Assembly: GCA_013368375.1 (NCBI GenBank)
Contig: JAACJP010000006.1
Location: forward strand, 1,382,727 to 1,446,726
DNA from: Tricholomella constricta
Taxonomy: Eukaryota > Basidiomycota > Agaricomycetes > Agaricales > Lyophyllaceae
Direction of reading: 5' to 3'
Length of the DNA: 64,000 bases
Shown: positions 1 through 10,082 of the stretch, piece after piece
Layout: each line of letters begins with the position of its first letter
Position numbering within the stretch: position 1 is the first letter of the stretch
Translations under genes and position numbers: made by a program
The notes under the pieces: generated by a model
What the model saw: the letters and a program-made list of their open reading frames with translations, nothing else
The model's database searches: none
Told to the model about the DNA's origin: nothing

Positions 1-1
1 G

Positions 2-3000
2 ACACCAACTCCCACATCCGGAAAGAGCCGAACTCCGGTCCTCGAGGATGCGCTCGCAGCGCATCCTCCATCACAACTTCCACTGCAACCAGTGGAAGTC
101 GGATCAGTCGCTGGTGGACAAAGTCCACCAGCGCAGAATACACTAGGATTAGAATCGGAGGAACCTTGGCCGATAGCAAGCACCAATGTGCCGGGGAGCT
201 TGGCCGACGAATTGGCCAGGTCATATCGACCTGGCCCCACGGCAGGAAGCAGATGGCCAGACAGCCGTCTGTCAAGTAGAGCGTTCGGGGCGTCCACCCT
301 GAGCATAGTCAAGATGGAGTCGGACGAAGACGACTTGTCCGACCCCGAGGCCAATGAAGAAGAAGCCAGCGATAGGGAATTGCTGGCGCTAAAAGTGAAG
401 CAATTCTGGGATACCACTGATGTTGTTAGCGAACATCGACGAAGACGACTAGAGGAACGAGCGGATAGGCTCGTTCTACGATCAACCGGAGCACAGTCCG
501 TTGCAGAAATGGTCGTACAGGAGTATGCCGACCGATACTTGGAAGCGCTGTCCGTAGTAGTTACGGAATACAGGAAGAAGTACCCTAAGGGAACTTCGAA
601 TTCAGCAGTCAGCTCGATCGCTGGGACTCCTATACCTAAGAAAGCTCCGCTCAACAAAGGAAAAGGTCGTTGGGATGACCTTTTCACCCCGCAAGCAGTG
701 GCCTCGGGATCGAACCAGCCTCTTGATGAGGCTGCTATGGCAGTATCTGCGCTGCACCAAGCGCGCCAGTTAGGAGAATCTGACGACGATTATCGTCGTC
801 GGGCCGCGGCAGCGAAACGCGAAAGAATGACTCGCGAAGAGCACCTTGCGCAACCACAAGGTTCCCGATGGGCCCCTGTTAGTGAGTCTACATTAGACCC
901 ACCCACTGAGCGTAAGGACACGAATTCGCAACTAGCTGGCACTGAAAGCGTGCCAGCTATTCAAGTACCTCCGGAGGCTAAGGATGGCCGTGTTCCATTA
1001 GCGAAAGAGTGGAACAACCGGATCGCTTACCAGCGTCTGAGAAATGCTGATCTATCACGGAGCAAGTTCACGAATTATGACGACCAAGGAGTCGTCTTTG
1101 AAGGACATATGCCTGTGGATGAGATGGCGAGGCAATGGGCCTCGCAAACTCAAGGGTCGGATGGTGGGTTAGTAACTGGATTGGAAGCCGTCGAAAAGAA
1201 TAAGTCGACGGCGATAGCTAACGGTCGTCGAGACATGCGGGTTCGAATAAGTGAACCCGCGGAATATGCGCAGCCTCGAGCTCAGACTCGAGGCTATTCA
1301 ATGCCTGCTCCGATCCGCCGGAGTCAATCAATTGCGGACGGAATACATGCTGCCGGAGAGCAGCATAAAACTAAGATGCATGAGCGATTGCATCAATTAA
1401 TGCACGAGCGTTTGTCGGTACGACTGTCGCTTCCGGACGGGATGAAATCTCGGCGTGCGGACTCAAAGTCCGTAGGCACTTATAGTGGAAGTGCAAAGTT
1501 CGGCGACCTTGAAGAATGGCTGTCGAGCCTCGTCGTGATGCTGGCAGTAAGCCAGTTTGGAGGAGAAGAACGCGACCAAGAGCGCGTTCTGATAACATCC
1601 GAGTTTCTCGATGGCGAAGCTCGAAAGTGGTACAATCGCCACGTTATACATGTAAACCGCGAGAAGCAGTTCTGGACGTTTGAAGACGTCGTACTTGGAT
1701 TGTATGACCGGTTCGTGCTACCCTCAACCATGCAAGATGCTCGTAACGACTTTAATGCCGTTACTTACTCGGCGAGCAAAGGAATACAAGGTTTATATGA
1801 TGACCTTGTGGACCATGCCATGAATATGGCAGCAAGAACGGACGATTGGACGTTCCTGGAGAAATTCCTCAAGACACTTCCGCGTGAGATGCGGAAGGCA
1901 TTATTCGATGACGGGCTATCACCCGAAATCAACACGGTCCAAGAGTTCCTAGCGGTGGGCTTAGCACACCAAGCCACCCAGAAGACGGCTGATTACTTTG
2001 AGCGGAACATAACCGCTCAGCGAAATCAACCGAGTCAACCGCGGAAACCAGATGGGGGGCGAGTGAACACCCCACAAAACAATTTCAACAGGACTCGACG
2101 TGTGTATGGCGCACTTAATGAAAAACCATACGCCAAGCTAGCGTATCAGGATCAACCGGGACGTGGAGAGCAAAAGCTCCACGTCGAGAAACCAGCGATG
2201 AAGACGGGAGATCGTCCGCATTACGATCAAACCAAAAACCACGGTCATCACAACCACCCCCCGGGGGAAGTGTGCTTTAATTGTGGGAAACTAGGGCATT
2301 TTGCAAAAGATTGCAAACAGCCCAAGAAACAGCGAGCGTTCCTACGGGCCGCACGTACAGCGGCACCTGACGCAGCAAGTGAGGCGGACGACGAAGATAC
2401 TTCTCCCGAGGACCCGGACGGGCGAGACAATGGACGCCCTGAGACCGAGGCGGACAATGAAGACGAAGGCGATGAGTTCGTAGATATGGAGGTCTACGAA
2501 AATGAATACTATGCTCGGGACGATGAGACCGAGCGTATGTTTGCAATGACAGAAGTCATTGCGTCAGAAGAACGCAATGATAAACCACCAAGTCGTAAAG
2601 TGAAAGTGCGGACGGGTAGGGACAAGATTGCTCGTCCCGTAGTACCGATAAAGGACAAGGAGTGCCTGGTCACCTACATGAATGTAGGTGGACATGAGGC
2701 TTGGACCCTCTGGGATTCCGGGAGTACGACTACCGGACTTACGCCGTCATTCGCTCAAGTGGCCGATATTCGAGTGTTTCCGTTGGAGGATCCATTAATC
2801 CTCCAGCTCGGAACTAAAGGAAGTCGGGCCACAGTAAATTTTGGCACGACGGTGGAAGCCGTTCTTCCAGGGTTTAAAGGCAAGGTTTACATGGACCTTG
2901 CTAACTTTGATCGATACGACGTGATTATAGGCACGCCGTTTATGCGCGCAAACAACGTCGTGCTGGACTTTAACCGTGACGAAGTTGTCGTCAATGGAGT

Positions 3001-3085
3001 CGCTACACCAGCGACTAAAGTAAAAATGGATGATACCGATGGCCGAGTTAGACGCCATCGGTCATTGGAGAAACGAAGAGAATGA
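2..3085 (+). CDS. gag: Gag-protease polyprotein of element 1 (5' partial)
   Basis: Capsid/nucleocapsid precursor with a C-terminal retropepsin-like protease. The frame is open to the left window edge, so the start codon is upstream; the first codon that a naive start search would take, at 92, is a GTG. A retrotransposon capsid-like region lies around 1480-2020. A CCHC zinc knuckle follows at about 2275-2315 (CFNCGKLGHFAKDC), which binds genomic RNA. An acidic linker leads to an aspartic protease: catalytic DSG at about 2719-2727 and an IIGTPF flap-like motif near 2926. The ORF ends at TGA 3083-3085, followed in the same frame by pol. Protein arms such as DDDYRRR reflect the hairpins in the DNA (for example 782-800). 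Confidence 0.9.
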   Translation, partial: TPTPTSGKSRTPVLEDALAAHPPSQLPLQPVEVGSVAGGQSPPAQNTLGLESEEPWPIASTNVPGSLADELARSYRPGPTAGSRWPDSRLSSRAFGASTLSIVKMESDEDDLSDPEANEEEASDRELLALKVKQFWDTTDVVSEHRRRRLEERADRLVLRSTGAQSVAEMVVQEYADRYLEALSVVVTEYRKKYPKGTSNSAVSSIAGTPIPKKAPLNKGKGRWDDLFTPQAVASGSNQPLDEAAMAVSALHQARQLGESDDDYRRRAAAAKRERMTREEHLAQPQGSRWAPVSESTLDPPTERKDTNSQLAGTESVPAIQVPPEAKDGRVPLAKEWNNRIAYQRLRNADLSRSKFTNYDDQGVVFEGHMPVDEMARQWASQTQGSDGGLVTGLEAVEKNKSTAIANGRRDMRVRISEPAEYAQPRAQTRGYSMPAPIRRSQSIADGIHAAGEQHKTKMHERLHQLMHERLSVRLSLPDGMKSRRADSKSVGTYSGSAKFGDLEEWLSSLVVMLAVSQFGGEERDQERVLITSEFLDGEARKWYNRHVIHVNREKQFWTFEDVVLGLYDRFVLPSTMQDARNDFNAVTYSASKGIQGLYDDLVDHAMNMAARTDDWTFLEKFLKTLPREMRKALFDDGLSPEINTVQEFLAVGLAHQATQKTADYFERNITAQRNQPSQPRKPDGGRVNTPQNNFNRTRRVYGALNEKPYAKLAYQDQPGRGEQKLHVEKPAMKTGDRPHYDQTKNHGHHNHPPGEVCFNCGKLGHFAKDCKQPKKQRAFLRAARTAAPDAASEADDEDTSPEDPDGRDNGRPETEADNEDEGDEFVDMEVYENEYYARDDETERMFAMTEVIASEERNDKPPSRKVKVRTGRDKIARPVVPIKDKECLVTYMNVGGHEAWTLWDSGSTTTGLTPSFAQVADIRVFPLEDPLILQLGTKGSRATVNFGTTVEAVLPGFKGKVYMDLANFDRYDVIIGTPFMRANNVVLDFNRDEVVVNGVATPATKVKMDDTDGRVRRHRSLEKRRE

Positions 3086-3091
3086 CTAAAA
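3083..3091 (+). promoter_or_regulatory. Candidate UGA-CUA stop-codon readthrough site between gag and pol
   Basis: The gag stop is TGA followed directly by CTA. UGA CUA is an established high-efficiency readthrough context in eukaryotic mRNAs and alphaviruses. The reading frame after the stop stays open without interruption from 3086 to 6985 in the same frame, and pol has no ATG until 3440, which fits a Gag-stop-Pol fusion. A 7-bp hairpin (arms 3128-3134 and 3144-3150) lies about 43 nt downstream. The alternative is a CGA-to-TGA mutation, a change seen elsewhere in this window, but element 1 is otherwise unbroken. Confidence 0.5.
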
Positions 3092-6000
3092 GTCACAGTA
3101 GAAGATGATGATGATCCTGATAACGAGGGTAGGCCGATAAACAGCCTACCAAAGGATCACCCAGCACTTCTATTATCCGATGAAGAGTTTCAAGAAACTC
3201 TTAAGGAGGGGGATAAGCCACCTCCGAAGAAGAGAAAACCCCAACGACAACAGCAGAAGGCACAACACGAGCCTTCGAACGAACGAGCACGGACTCACGA
3301 GCCATGCGAAGAACGCCAGCGCGATAATGAAGCGCGTAAGACGAGCGGGGCCGATAAGGATACGGAATCAGAGCCGTATACGAATGCGAGTAATCGATCA
3401 TTTTGGGATAGACCAAACCCACATCCACAATATGAGTGGATGTTCGACCCACGGATGCCGCAAGAATGGAACGCAGTAATAGCGTCAATGCGGGCTCACG
3501 AAGGAAGAAATGTAGGCACGCGAGGACAAGCGTACCGAAATCCACGGCCTGAGGAAGTATCGGAGCCAACGGAAATGAATTTTCCGGTGAATATACAACG
3601 GGCTAAACGGCCGTTGTATCGGTTACCAGTGAAGGATGAGAGTGACTTTGCTCTCGTAAAACTACGAGCTAGGTTTGATGTTAAACCCAGCAATAAAGAC
3701 ACAGCGCACATTCGCGCTGCAAGAACGGTGAACGGAAAAGGTAAGGCACCCAATGGAGGCCTTACCGCGGAAGATTATCCACGACTTCGACAGCAATGGC
3801 ATGACGAATTCGAAGATATGGTGGGTGGTACGAAACAACAGCTACCACCCTGGCGGGAAGTCAATCACGAGATTACTCTCGTCGACGATGAGAAACAGTA
3901 CCAGTACCACGCGCCGAGGTGCCCAATGTCCCTTCGCGAGGAATTCTACGCGAAGGTCAATCGGTATACGGATTCTAAATGGTGGGAGCCTCGTTCGGTG
4001 AAGCAAGCAGCGCCGCTGCTATGTATCCCGAAAAAAGACGGCTCCCTGAGAACACCCTTGGACGCACGCCAGCGTAACGATAACACGATCAAGGACGTTA
4101 CGCCCTTGCCAGACCAGGAAGTTATTCGCGAAGATGTCGCTAGGGGAAAAATACGGTCCAAAATTGACTTAACGGATGCGTACGAACAAGTACGCATCCT
4201 CGAGAAGGACGTACACAAGACCGCCTTTGCAACGATAGCGGGAACGTACGTTAGCAACATAATGCAGATCGGGGACTGTAACGCCCCCGCAACATTTCAA
4301 CGATTAATGACGTCAATTTTTCGGGACGTCATTGGGAAATTTATGCATGTGTACTTGGACGACATATTCATATTTTCGAACTCCATCGAAGAACATGAAG
4401 ATCATCTTCGAGTAGTGTTCGAACGATTACGCGAACAGTCCCTTTATTTGAAGTGGAAGAAATGCGAACTATATTCGGATCGCGTCGATTGCCTTGGTCA
4501 TATAATCGACGACCAAGGAATTCACCCTGACGCCGATAAATTGGCACGGATTCGCGATTGGAGGGTTCCACGGAATTACAACGATATACAGCGATTCGTT
4601 GGACTGGTTAATTATCTGGGTCAATTCCTCCCAGATATATCCGCGTACACTGGGCCACTAATGGCGATGACCGAGAATGGGTCGCCATTCTATTGGAGAC
4701 CAATTCATCAACGATGCTTTGAAATGATAAAGCATATATGTTGCACGACGCCAATTATTCGGCCTATTCAACCGAAGACAGACGAACCAATTTGGATTAT
4801 ATGTGACGCCTCCAAGTCAGGCGTCGGCGCGATGTATGGTCAAGGACCTACGTGGATCCAAGCTCAGCCGGCTGGATTCATGTCCAAAAAATTCACGAAT
4901 GCACAGCAGAATTACGCCGTGCATGAACTCGAAACCTTAGCTATCCTCGAAGCATTACTTAAGTGGGAGGATAAACTTGTGGGCTATAAAATCCACATCA
5001 TTACCGACCACAAAGCCCTCGAATTCTTTAAGACCCAGGTGAATTTATCACCTAGGCAGCGTCGATGGATGGAATACATGTCGCGATTTAACTTCGACAT
5101 TACCTATGTGAAAGGCGAACTGAATAAAGTCGCCGACTGCCTATCGCGATATTTCGAGAGCGATAACCATCACGATCGTTACGACGTCCACGACTTCGTA
5201 GCTGCCGATGCTAGAATCGATCCTACTGGTGAAGATTTACCAGTACCACGATACCATGAAATCGTGGAAAAAGTAGTTGAAATTCGAGCGATGAAGGACG
5301 TAGAAATACGTCGAAGCAAGCGTCTTCAAGAACGCCAGGAGGATCGAGATGTAGAAGCCCAGATAATGGAGGCTGCGGCACCAAGTATCGCATCCGGACC
5401 ATCGTCACACCTTCAAAAAAGCCAGAGGCCAACCGAACAGGAACGTACGGTTGGAGATATGGTCCTCGGAAGGGACACAGTTGCCCCTCCCCCAGACAAA
5501 ACGGACGAAAAGATTCGTAACGACGTTATCCTGGGATACCCAAAGGACAAACTTTTTTCAGTGATTCTCACTAACCCAACGGACTTTCGTACGTTCACTA
5601 CGAAAGACAATCTGATTTGGACCACGAACGCTATAAATGATAGCGTTCTATGCATACCGCGAGAACCCGAGATCATCACGTCAATTGTTGAGCAAGCCCA
5701 TAAAACTATGGGCCATTTCGGTGCCGAACGGACTACTGAATATATTCGACGATGGTATTGGTGGCCATCACTAGCCACGACTGTTCGTACGTTTTGTAAA
5801 ACGTGCGAGTATTGCCAACAGATCAAGACGTCAAATCAGAAACCGTTAGGGAAACTACATTCCCTGCCAGTACCCACTAAGCCTTGGGATTCTATCGGAA
5901 TGGACTTTATCGGTCCATTTCCAGAATCAAAGGGATATAACTACCTATGGGTAGTAATTTGTCGTATGACGAGTATGGTGCATATGATACCCATACATAC

Positions 6001-6985
6001 GACGATGACGGCAGCCCAATTATCATGGGTATACCTACGGGAAATCGTCAGGTTACATGGCCTTCCAAGCTCGATCGTAAGCGACCGAGACTCTAAGTTT
6101 ACCTCGCGCTGGTGGCGCGAACTACATAAATTATTAGGAGCTAAGCTTCTAATGTCGACATCTTTCCACCCTCAGACGGATGGACAGACGGAGCGCGCCA
6201 ATCGTAGTATTGGCCAGATATTTCGCGCCGTTGTACGGCATGACCAAAAGGATTGGGTAGATCGTATACCCATGGCCGAGTTTGCGATAAATGCGAGCGT
6301 ATCGGCTACCACCAAGTTCGCTCCATTTGAGTTGAATGGTGGATACATGCCATCCATGTTGAAAGAGATACGCTCAGACAGCGTAATACCAAAGGGAATT
6401 CGGGAATACGCTGAACGCGCATTGCAGAACATAGCGGAGGCGCATGACGCTATAATCGAAACGCGCGTATTTCAAACGCGCGAGGCAAACAGGCGTCGAT
6501 CCACTGGTCCGGAAATAAAGGGGGGTGACTTGGTATATTTATCTACCAAGAACTTGAACCTCCCCAAGGGACGCGCCCGGAAATTATGTCCGAAATTCGT
6601 CGGGCCCTACAAAGTATTGAAGGCCATGCCAGACACGTCGAACTATACGCTGGAATTACCTACGGCGCTTATGGAGCGTCGAATACATCCAACATTTCAC
6701 ATATCGCTGTTGCGCCCATACTACGCAACAAACGATGCAATGTTCCCGAATAGAACTCACCCGGAGCCCTATGATTTTGGGGCGCCGGACGATCACGAAT
6801 GGTTTGTCGAAGAGATTTTGGGCCATAGATGGACCCAAAATAATAAAGTGGAATACCAAGTTAGGTGGAGTCTAGGTGACACCACCTGGGAATCGCACAA
6901 CAATTGTAACAAGTTAGCGGCATTGGACCGCTACTTGGAATTGCAAGGGGTGGGCAGCGCATCGAGGTTGCCGCGACGAACCTAG
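3086..6985 (+). CDS. pol: Pol polyprotein of element 1 (RT, RNase H, integrase, chromodomain)
   Basis: In-frame continuation of gag after the TGA. About 115 residues of charged linker precede the first ATG at 3440. Counting from that ATG, the reverse transcriptase spans roughly residues 170-400 with the catalytic YLDD (about 4351-4362). RNase H shows the ICDAS, HELE and ITDHKAL acidic motifs. The integrase has an HHCC zinc-binding region (about residues 750-800) and the catalytic D, D, E in the contexts GMDFIG, SDRDSKF and DGQTERAN. A C-terminal chromodomain (HEWFVEEI...YQVRW...TWE) places it in the chromoviruses, which are thought to target chromatin marks. All catalytic residues expected for an active polyprotein are visible. 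It is probably made only as a readthrough product. Confidence 0.93.
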   Translation, partial: LKVTVEDDDDPDNEGRPINSLPKDHPALLLSDEEFQETLKEGDKPPPKKRKPQRQQQKAQHEPSNERARTHEPCEERQRDNEARKTSGADKDTESEPYTNASNRSFWDRPNPHPQYEWMFDPRMPQEWNAVIASMRAHEGRNVGTRGQAYRNPRPEEVSEPTEMNFPVNIQRAKRPLYRLPVKDESDFALVKLRARFDVKPSNKDTAHIRAARTVNGKGKAPNGGLTAEDYPRLRQQWHDEFEDMVGGTKQQLPPWREVNHEITLVDDEKQYQYHAPRCPMSLREEFYAKVNRYTDSKWWEPRSVKQAAPLLCIPKKDGSLRTPLDARQRNDNTIKDVTPLPDQEVIREDVARGKIRSKIDLTDAYEQVRILEKDVHKTAFATIAGTYVSNIMQIGDCNAPATFQRLMTSIFRDVIGKFMHVYLDDIFIFSNSIEEHEDHLRVVFERLREQSLYLKWKKCELYSDRVDCLGHIIDDQGIHPDADKLARIRDWRVPRNYNDIQRFVGLVNYLGQFLPDISAYTGPLMAMTENGSPFYWRPIHQRCFEMIKHICCTTPIIRPIQPKTDEPIWIICDASKSGVGAMYGQGPTWIQAQPAGFMSKKFTNAQQNYAVHELETLAILEALLKWEDKLVGYKIHIITDHKALEFFKTQVNLSPRQRRWMEYMSRFNFDITYVKGELNKVADCLSRYFESDNHHDRYDVHDFVAADARIDPTGEDLPVPRYHEIVEKVVEIRAMKDVEIRRSKRLQERQEDRDVEAQIMEAAAPSIASGPSSHLQKSQRPTEQERTVGDMVLGRDTVAPPPDKTDEKIRNDVILGYPKDKLFSVILTNPTDFRTFTTKDNLIWTTNAINDSVLCIPREPEIITSIVEQAHKTMGHFGAERTTEYIRRWYWWPSLATTVRTFCKTCEYCQQIKTSNQKPLGKLHSLPVPTKPWDSIGMDFIGPFPESKGYNYLWVVICRMTSMVHMIPIHTTMTAAQLSWVYLREIVRLHGLPSSIVSDRDSKFTSRWWRELHKLLGAKLLMSTSFHPQTDGQTERANRSIGQIFRAVVRHDQKDWVDRIPMAEFAINASVSATTKFAPFELNGGYMPSMLKEIRSDSVIPKGIREYAERALQNIAEAHDAIIETRVFQTREANRRRSTGPEIKGGDLVYLSTKNLNLPKGRARKLCPKFVGPYKVLKAMPDTSNYTLELPTALMERRIHPTFHISLLRPYYATNDAMFPNRTHPEPYDFGAPDDHEWFVEEILGHRWTQNNKVEYQVRWSLGDTTWESHNNCNKLAALDRYLELQGVGSASRLPRRT

Positions 6986-7109
6986 AATGTGGCGCGGTCA
7001 TGTGATCACGGCGATCAGAAAAATTACATAACCATCAAAAGTTATGACAGAAGGTTAAATATGTTTTGGCGCTAGGACGTGAACCAAATTTTCAACCAAC
7101 AACCACAAC
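6986..7109 (+). other. Spacer between pol and ORF3
   Basis: 124 bases between the pol stop and the first ATG of ORF3. It carries short inverted repeats of the same kind as the rest of element 1. No clear TATA box or splice acceptor is evident, so how ORF3 is translated (spliced mRNA, separate promoter, reinitiation) cannot be read from the sequence. Confidence 0.4.
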
Positions 7110-10082
7110 ATGTACCCAACCGCAGGAGCAAACTCAAGCAACGACGCGACTCGGGGCGGCGACAGCCGCACCGACTATCAAAATATGGCCTCGGGATCGA
7201 GTCCAAAAGGGGAGGAGGTGCAGGGACGCGCGGAAAGCGCGCCCCCGCCCCCAACCTATATGGGCGTGCAGCCCCAAACATTTCAATACCCATCGGTTGG
7301 CCACATGAGCCAACTGCCCCACCAGGGGCAACCGCCCCATCAGGGGCAACAACTATACCCTATGGTTGGCCACATGAGCCAACCGCCCCAGCAGGGGCAA
7401 CAACCACAGACGGGTGGGTTCTACCCACCGTCGATGGCATATCAACATATGCCATCAATGCAGAGCTTCATGGGGTACCCACCACCGACGTGGTACCCCC
7501 AAATGCCCGCCCCAATCGTACCGCAAAATACGCGGTACAACGAGTCAGAGAAAATGGAGGTGGACGACCAAAGTCGTCAAAAAACACCTACTCCACCGGC
7601 GCAAGTGGCGCGCAGCGAACCGGCGCGGCAATATGCCGCGCCATATGCAGACGAACAAAGAGGTTCGTTTGCGTCGAGTTCGCGGAGGCCGGCAGACGAT
7701 CGCGCAGCGTCGTCTGCGTCAAGTTCGAGGAGACCATTCGCAGATGATGGTCTCCTTTCGTCTATCTTGGACCGATTGGAAGACGCGGGTATTCACCGCG
7801 AGTTTTGTGATTTCTTGGACGACGGGATGGCGCAGCTGGTTGTAACCCAGCTGCTTGATGCGTACGATGGAGTTCGCGCGGACTTGAGACGCGTGAAGGC
7901 GAGAGAGTCGGCCATGGCTGAGCAACTCAGCCTGGCAAAAAAGCGACCGGCAGTGGCGTCGCCAGATCGCGGGGAGGGACCATCGTCCCGACCCATGAAA
8001 AGACAGCAGACCGAGGTGCGGCGAGAAGAACGCACCTTATATGAACCCAGGCGTCAGGAACGACGCCCGGAACAAGAGTATCGGCGGTTCGACCGCCATC
8101 CCGACCAAGAAGTGTGGCGTGATGAGCGCCCACTTGATTATGGTCCTCAACGAGAGGAGCGTCGTGAGGACCGAGGGACGCGCGAAGTGCGTCCCTTACC
8201 GGCTCGAGAAGTCGAACGAAGGGCGTCGACATCGTCGACATCCGCGGTGCAGGCACCGCAACAGCAACAGACAGCGGGAGCATTACTCCCACTACCGACC
8301 CCGGGAGAAAGCCGGGTACGGAACCCAGAGAGAGGTTCCCAAAAGAAGGAACCTGTTGGCAAGTATACCTTGCCGGCACCATCGCCTGCACCACCCACTA
8401 CGATGGTGCAGCCCCCATCGCCTCCGCCAAAGGGCAAAGGCAAACAAAAGGCGTCTGACCCGTACGCCGAATTTATGGACGAGTCGGACTACGGCGAGTC
8501 CTCCGACGACGAGAAACCCGTCAGCAAGAAGAAGGCTGCCGGGCAAAAGCAGCATCGCGAGAATATGGCTCGCAAAGCTGAGAAGGAGGCGCCGGGACGG
8601 ATCCCTGAAGAGCTTGGGGTGGTCTTTATCAACGGCCGCCACGAGCGGGACAACCGCTTCTGGGATATGGTGTCGCGGACGGTATATGTGTCGTCCGCCC
8701 AGAATCGTGCCTTTGCGCTAGGCACAGCAGCTCGCGTCTCAGAGAGCGAGCTAGGGACGGGACAAAACTCCCGTCCCTCAGATGGACGGCTGTATGCCGT
8801 CGCACCACGAGGGTTCCCAATGAACCCCCGTGAAGTTGATCAGCTCTATGAGCTGATCAATAACCGACGCCATGGGGTGAGGGATGAAGAGCGGGCCGAG
8901 GCCTTTATGCTCTTCAGAGAATTCCGTCGGATCACCCTATCGGTCGCGCCTCACTTGCGCGACCGAGCCATGGCTCGTGCAGCCATGGACGAATTCCGCA
9001 GCGTCTCACGACCGTTCAGTGAACGGTCACCCATCTGGAATGCCCCGGTCATTAGAAGGCCGGGTAAAGCATTCGAATATCGGCATGACAAGCCGACACG
9101 AGGAGCTGGTCTCCCCCAACCCGGCCCAGCTCATGCATTGGATGTCGAACATTGGTGTCGACATATGATTCACCATGGGCGTATTGGTTCTAAGAACCAA
9201 TATGGAGGTATCGTAATGGACTACCGGTTCCGCGTTCATCGTCGCGGGACCTGGGGCTACTTACTGGCGAACGTATTGTCGCCAGTAACTCATAGTATGC
9301 GGGCATGGTTTATGCGAATTTTCGCAACCATTACCGCACGGCCATACTTCTATGCAGAAGCGGTGGCGGCCCATAACGAGGCCAACCCTGATCGGCCGTT
9401 CACGCCGATTACCGGACCCGAGGTTATTATCCCTCGGATCCAACCTACCGCTCCCGAAGGGCGGTTGACGGAACAAGGTGTCCTACAACACCTTATTAAC
9501 AGTGGTATTCCAATTAGTTGGATAAACCACAGCTATACTTATGGTCTACACTATTTAGACCATAACTACTCTACTGCAGGTCCTCATAAGGACCTGTTCC
9601 ACAATGTTGACGACGATCGCGTTCGTCGACTCGATCAATTGGGCGTGCCACCCGCCATTCCGGAATGGGACGGGTGGTACCATCCCACTACCGACGACAT
9701 CACGCGCATTCAAACGTTAATGCGCTTGGAGTTTCAGAACGAGGGGCTGGATTGTTTATCCAGCGTGGAATGGATGTTTGTGGGTGAAGACCCACATTTC
9801 CGAGAACTCCGTGTTCGGAGAGGGGAGTTTCCCCCTCCGGACCTGCACATTCCTGCTCCATCGGGATCGACGTCTACCAACGTCGAAATGGCGGACCCGG
9901 CGGCACTCACACCTGCCCCCGCGACACCCTCCACAGTCGTGGCAGCTCCAATAGGAGCTACCGAAACCCAAGTGGACCCCGTGTCGGCCCTCACAGGGCC
10001 TCTATCACTGGCAGTGATTACCACTAGCCAGGGTCCGGTGGAATCCAACCCCACCGACCCCGACACAGTGATGGAGTCATAG
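7110..10082 (+). CDS. ORF3: large accessory protein of element 1, function unknown
   Basis: A 990-codon ORF downstream of pol and upstream of the polypurine tract, in a different frame from pol. I do not recognise a known domain. From the N-terminus: a Pro/Gln/Tyr-rich disordered region (about 1-150) with repeats around GHMSQ; a Ser/Arg stretch; a helical, probably coiled-coil segment (about 210-285); an Arg/Glu-rich charged tract (about 300-380); basic clusters resembling nuclear signals (KGKGKQK, KKKAAGQK); then an ordered, aromatic-rich C-terminal region (about 520-900); and a low-complexity Pro/Thr tail. No signal peptide, membrane segment, zinc knuckle or protease motif is seen, which argues against an Env protein. 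The position matches the extra ORFs of some plant and fungal Gypsy elements. It may be an RNA- or chromatin-binding helper; that is inference. Confidence 0.75.
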   Translation: MYPTAGANSSNDATRGGDSRTDYQNMASGSSPKGEEVQGRAESAPPPPTYMGVQPQTFQYPSVGHMSQLPHQGQPPHQGQQLYPMVGHMSQPPQQGQQPQTGGFYPPSMAYQHMPSMQSFMGYPPPTWYPQMPAPIVPQNTRYNESEKMEVDDQSRQKTPTPPAQVARSEPARQYAAPYADEQRGSFASSSRRPADDRAASSASSSRRPFADDGLLSSILDRLEDAGIHREFCDFLDDGMAQLVVTQLLDAYDGVRADLRRVKARESAMAEQLSLAKKRPAVASPDRGEGPSSRPMKRQQTEVRREERTLYEPRRQERRPEQEYRRFDRHPDQEVWRDERPLDYGPQREERREDRGTREVRPLPAREVERRASTSSTSAVQAPQQQQTAGALLPLPTPGESRVRNPERGSQKKEPVGKYTLPAPSPAPPTTMVQPPSPPPKGKGKQKASDPYAEFMDESDYGESSDDEKPVSKKKAAGQKQHRENMARKAEKEAPGRIPEELGVVFINGRHERDNRFWDMVSRTVYVSSAQNRAFALGTAARVSESELGTGQNSRPSDGRLYAVAPRGFPMNPREVDQLYELINNRRHGVRDEERAEAFMLFREFRRITLSVAPHLRDRAMARAAMDEFRSVSRPFSERSPIWNAPVIRRPGKAFEYRHDKPTRGAGLPQPGPAHALDVEHWCRHMIHHGRIGSKNQYGGIVMDYRFRVHRRGTWGYLLANVLSPVTHSMRAWFMRIFATITARPYFYAEAVAAHNEANPDRPFTPITGPEVIIPRIQPTAPEGRLTEQGVLQHLINSGIPISWINHSYTYGLHYLDHNYSTAGPHKDLFHNVDDDRVRRLDQLGVPPAIPEWDGWYHPTTDDITRIQTLMRLEFQNEGLDCLSSVEWMFVGEDPHFRELRVRRGEFPPPDLHIPAPSGSTSTNVEMADPAALTPAPATPSTVVAAPIGATETQVDPVSALTGPLSLAVITTSQGPVESNPTDPDTVMES

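Noticed and set aside
1..1300. The hairpins as nested MITEs or one dispersed palindromic repeat
   Set aside because: Every stem has a different sequence, they fall inside an intact coding frame, and no target duplications surround them.
1371..2546. Several minus-strand ORFs opposite gag of element 1
   Set aside because: Dense inverted repeats create similar codons on both strands. None has a domain or extends beyond 140 codons.
7110..10082. ORF3 as an envelope protein
   Set aside because: No signal peptide, no transmembrane anchor, no cysteine pattern; the N-terminus is disordered and the middle strongly charged.
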